Shown here piece by piece: positions 39,673-41,466 of a stretch of DNA of 41,466 nt (its first letter is position 1; each line of letters starts with the position of its first letter). The position numbers and the translations under genes were made by a program. Origin of the DNA: an uncultured Bacilli bacterium (GTDB lineage Bacteria > Bacillota_I > Bacilli_A > RF39 > UBA660); NCBI GenBank assembly GCA_910587065.1, contig CAJUMA010000013.1, positions 1 to 41,466 on the forward strand, given 5' to 3'. Under the pieces are notes generated by a model. The model was given only the letters and a program-made list of their open reading frames with translations. It was not told the origin of the DNA and did no database searches.

Positions 39673-40656
39673 ATGCCAAAGAAAGATGAAGTAAAAATTC
39701 CAAAAAAAGTTAAAGAAGAGATGACTTTAGAAATAATTGATGAATTGAATTCAACAATTAAGGAAGAAATAACAGAGACTGTTGTTAATGATATAAAAAA
39801 GTCATTTGATCAAGATTATAAGGACACGATTAAAAATGATATAAAAGATGAAATAATTGTTGATATAAAAAAAGATATAAGCAAGGAACAAAAAAAGTTA
39901 ACTAGATCAAAAAGCTTTAAAATATTTAGATTATATATATATTTAATTATTGTTGTTGCAGCATTAGTATATTTATTATTTAGATTATATGAGACAGATA
40001 ACTTAACTGTTATAAATGAAAAATATACAAAAAAAGTAGATCCTTCAAATACTACTTTAGTAACAACAACTACTACTGAACAGGTTAAAGACGCCGATTA
40101 TTATATAAAAAATTATGGTTATTTAATGAATAATATAAAGATTAGCAATGTGGAATTAGTTAAGGGAAGTATTTTAGTATCTTCAATGAATATGAGTGAT
40201 AAACTAGCACTAGCGTATGCTAATGTTGATGCGGCTAAAATAATTGTTGATGGTATAATTCATACATTAAATGAAGAAGATTTAAAGAGTTCTTATGAAG
40301 AATTATTTGGAAACCTAGATAATTATTCTCAAAGTAATTTCATGGTTAACGAATTAAATTATGCTTATTCTAGTTTTAATAATTCTTATATGGCAATTGG
40401 TGAAGAAAAAGAAAATGGTTATGTAAGTAATATATTAGTTAATGGCTATGAAGAAAATGGAGAAATTGTATTAGAAGCAAAAGCTTATATTATAAGAGAT
40501 GGTTCCGTTTATAATCCTTCGAATATGAATTATCGTATTACAAGTGTTACAGAAAATATGGATTTAACGAGAATTCAAAATAGATTATTAAGTGTTGAGT
40601 ATAGATTTGCTCAAGGCAGCAAGGGCTATAATTTAGTATCAATAGTTAGAAAATAA
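39673..40656 (+). CDS. Single-pass membrane protein of unknown function
   Basis: A 327-aa protein without a recognised family. The N-terminal 80 residues are a highly charged coiled-coil-like region with regularly spaced motifs (NDIKKSFDQDYKDTIKNDIK and DEIIVDIKKDI). A membrane helix follows (IYLIIVVAALVYLLFRLY, about 92-109), then a Thr-rich linker (TTLVTTTTTEQ) and an external domain of about 200 residues (KISNVELVKGSILVSSM, NYRITSVTENMDL). GGAGG is just upstream. It stands between its own promoter and terminator. The external domain might be a ligand-binding or assembly module, but this is only inference from topology. Confidence 0.65.
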   Translation: MPKKDEVKIPKKVKEEMTLEIIDELNSTIKEEITETVVNDIKKSFDQDYKDTIKNDIKDEIIVDIKKDISKEQKKLTRSKSFKIFRLYIYLIIVVAALVYLLFRLYETDNLTVINEKYTKKVDPSNTTLVTTTTTEQVKDADYYIKNYGYLMNNIKISNVELVKGSILVSSMNMSDKLALAYANVDAAKIIVDGIIHTLNEEDLKSSYEELFGNLDNYSQSNFMVNELNYAYSSFNNSYMAIGEEKENGYVSNILVNGYEENGEIVLEAKAYIIRDGSVYNPSNMNYRITSVTENMDLTRIQNRLLSVEYRFAQGSKGYNLVSIVRK

Positions 40657-40690
40657 TTGAAAAAGTAGAGTATTCAATTATTTTTTTTCT
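40655..40690 (+). terminator. Intrinsic terminator
   Basis: AATTGAA...TTCAATT stem followed by a T run at 40681-40688. The following gene starts 12 bases later, so it also depends on read-through or its own promoter. Confidence 0.7.
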
Positions 40691-40701
40691 TAGGAGGCTT
40701 T

Positions 40702-41349
40702 ATGAAAAGAGTAATTGTTTTCTTATTATCTGTTATGATTCTAGTTATAGGGGTTAAAATAATTAACAATTTACTTAATCCTAAAATAGAATATGCCCTT
40801 GATCGAAAGTCAAAGAATTTAGATAGCAGTGAGGTTTATAATTTTGGAGAACACTTTAAAACTTTTACTATTGATAACTTAAATAGTTTTACTTATGATG
40901 ATATAAATTTACATGTTTACTTTAATGAAGATAAATTAGTAATAAATGACAAAACTATTACCAATGTTCGGAAAGTGTATGATTATTTTGCTTTATATGA
41001 TGACACTTTACTCATGATTTGTTATGAAAAAGATGAAACTTCGCATCTTTTATTCTATAATTTTCTTACAGGAGAGGAGATTGAAAAAACAAATTATAAA
41101 GGTATGGTAATTGACTTTGACAAGGGTATTACTTTTGATGATGATGGAGTAGTTGTAGGTTATAAATTAATAGATGATGGTCTACTCCTTGATTCTAAAA
41201 AAGATATTTGTAAATTAAAGAATAAAGAACAAATAGTTTTTATTAAAGTCCAATATGCATATGATTCTATTTATAAAAAAGTAGGCGATTTGCAGGAACT
41301 TTATAGTTATAATTTAATGACTTATATAAAACAAAATAATTTATGTTAA
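40702..41349 (+). CDS. Exported or membrane-anchored protein of unknown function
   Basis: A 215-aa protein starting MKRVIVFLLSVMILVIGVKI, a signal peptide or N-terminal anchor, followed by a beta-rich external domain (VYFNEDKLVINDKTITNV, FALYDDTLLMICYEKD, LLFYNFLTGEEIEKTN). The repeating beta-strand pattern with 'D-D-x-L-L' turns hints at a propeller-like or sandwich fold, but no family is recognised. AGGAGGC gives a strong ribosome binding site nine bases before ATG 40702. It follows the previous gene across a terminator. Confidence 0.65.
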   Translation: MKRVIVFLLSVMILVIGVKIINNLLNPKIEYALDRKSKNLDSSEVYNFGEHFKTFTIDNLNSFTYDDINLHVYFNEDKLVINDKTITNVRKVYDYFALYDDTLLMICYEKDETSHLLFYNFLTGEEIEKTNYKGMVIDFDKGITFDDDGVVVGYKLIDDGLLLDSKKDICKLKNKEQIVFIKVQYAYDSIYKKVGDLQELYSYNLMTYIKQNNLC

Positions 41350-41376
41350 AGTAGGATGATCTCCTGCTTTTTTTTG
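41347..41376 (+). terminator. Intrinsic terminator
   Basis: AAAGTAGG-ATGATCT-CCTGCTTT with a G-T wobble and T tail, starting at the stop codon. Confidence 0.8.
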
Positions 41377-41380
41377 CACG

Positions 41381-41402
41381 AAAAAACACACCGTAGTGTG
41401 TT
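41381..41402 (-). terminator. Terminator for the minus-strand tRNA transcript
   Basis: On the minus strand AACACAC-TACG-GTGTGTT followed by TTTT, located just past the tRNA 3' end. Confidence 0.8.
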
Positions 41403-41411
41403 ATTATCAAA

Positions 41412-41466
41412 TGGTGACCCGTACGGGATTTGAACCCATGAATGCATGCGTGAAAGGCATGTGTGT
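41412..41466 (-). tRNA. tRNA-Glu(UUC), 3' part; gene runs past the window end
   Basis: Read on the minus strand: an anticodon stem-loop CATGC-CTTTCAC-GCATG with anticodon TTC (41452-41454), a T arm ATGGG-TTCAAAT-CCCGT, and a 3' acceptor strand ACGGGTC followed by A and the encoded CCA (41412-41414). The 5' acceptor strand and D arm lie beyond 41466. Anticodon UUC reads GAA/GAG, glutamate. Confidence 0.9.

Overview
The window is very AT-rich, with tightly packed genes that mostly have strong Shine-Dalgarno sites and TATAAT-type -10 boxes. Several genes end in TGA (nfnB, the gene ending at 21301, and the one ending at 22333), so the standard bacterial code applies and Mollicutes are excluded. 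Gene content (sepF-divIVA, mraZ-rsmH-ftsL-pbp, yqeG-yqeH, LtaS-like enzyme, class B sortase, T-box-controlled glyS, pro-sigma-K) points to a low-GC Gram-positive Firmicute, probably an uncultured gut Bacilli or Clostridia-like lineage that forms spores or descends from spore formers. I cannot place it more precisely from sequence alone.

Layout. 1-710: 3' end of a tail-fibre-like or surface protein. 783-7039: priA, an unknown charged membrane protein, and a compact T-box leader controlling a LOG-family gene plus glyS. 7100-9395: unknown membrane protein, sepF, divIVA, and a cytidylate-kinase-like gene with an apparently broken N-terminus. 9414-13722: divergent TetR regulator and a 1196-aa MMPL/RND exporter with seven internal repeats. 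13868-15828: secreted protein driven by a promoter whose -35/-10 spacer is an A18 homopolymer. 15912-18099: nfnA-nfnB (electron-bifurcating transhydrogenase). 18143-22333: cyclophilin, LtaS-like enzyme, unknown, VanZ-like, unknown membrane protein.

22422-27195 is the most remarkable part. The mother-cell sporulation sigma factor gene sigK is split into two pieces by a 3,841-bp element with its own large serine recombinase, a SleB-like cell-wall hydrolase candidate and a 51-aa ORF. The element is bounded by 18-bp imperfect direct repeats (15/18) sharing a 5-bp core. Joining the pieces at the core restores a 230-aa pro-sigma-K in frame. This is a miniature counterpart of the skin element of Bacillus subtilis and Clostridioides difficile, and the N-terminal pro-sequence is retained as well.

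27264-31508: class B sortase and probable substrate, a VirB2-like small membrane protein, yqeG and yqeH. 31501-33264: mutL. 33332-33503: a terminator-ended, structured RNA candidate without an ORF. 33505-37411: division/wall cluster mraZ-rsmH-ftsL-pbp with four MraZ boxes. 37422-41349: unknown membrane proteins and a secreted NodB-type polysaccharide deacetylase. The window ends inside a minus-strand tRNA-Glu(UUC).

Start codons were chosen mainly from a recurring local rule: GGTGAT or GGAGG a few bases before ATG, often with the -10 box only about 15-30 bases upstream.
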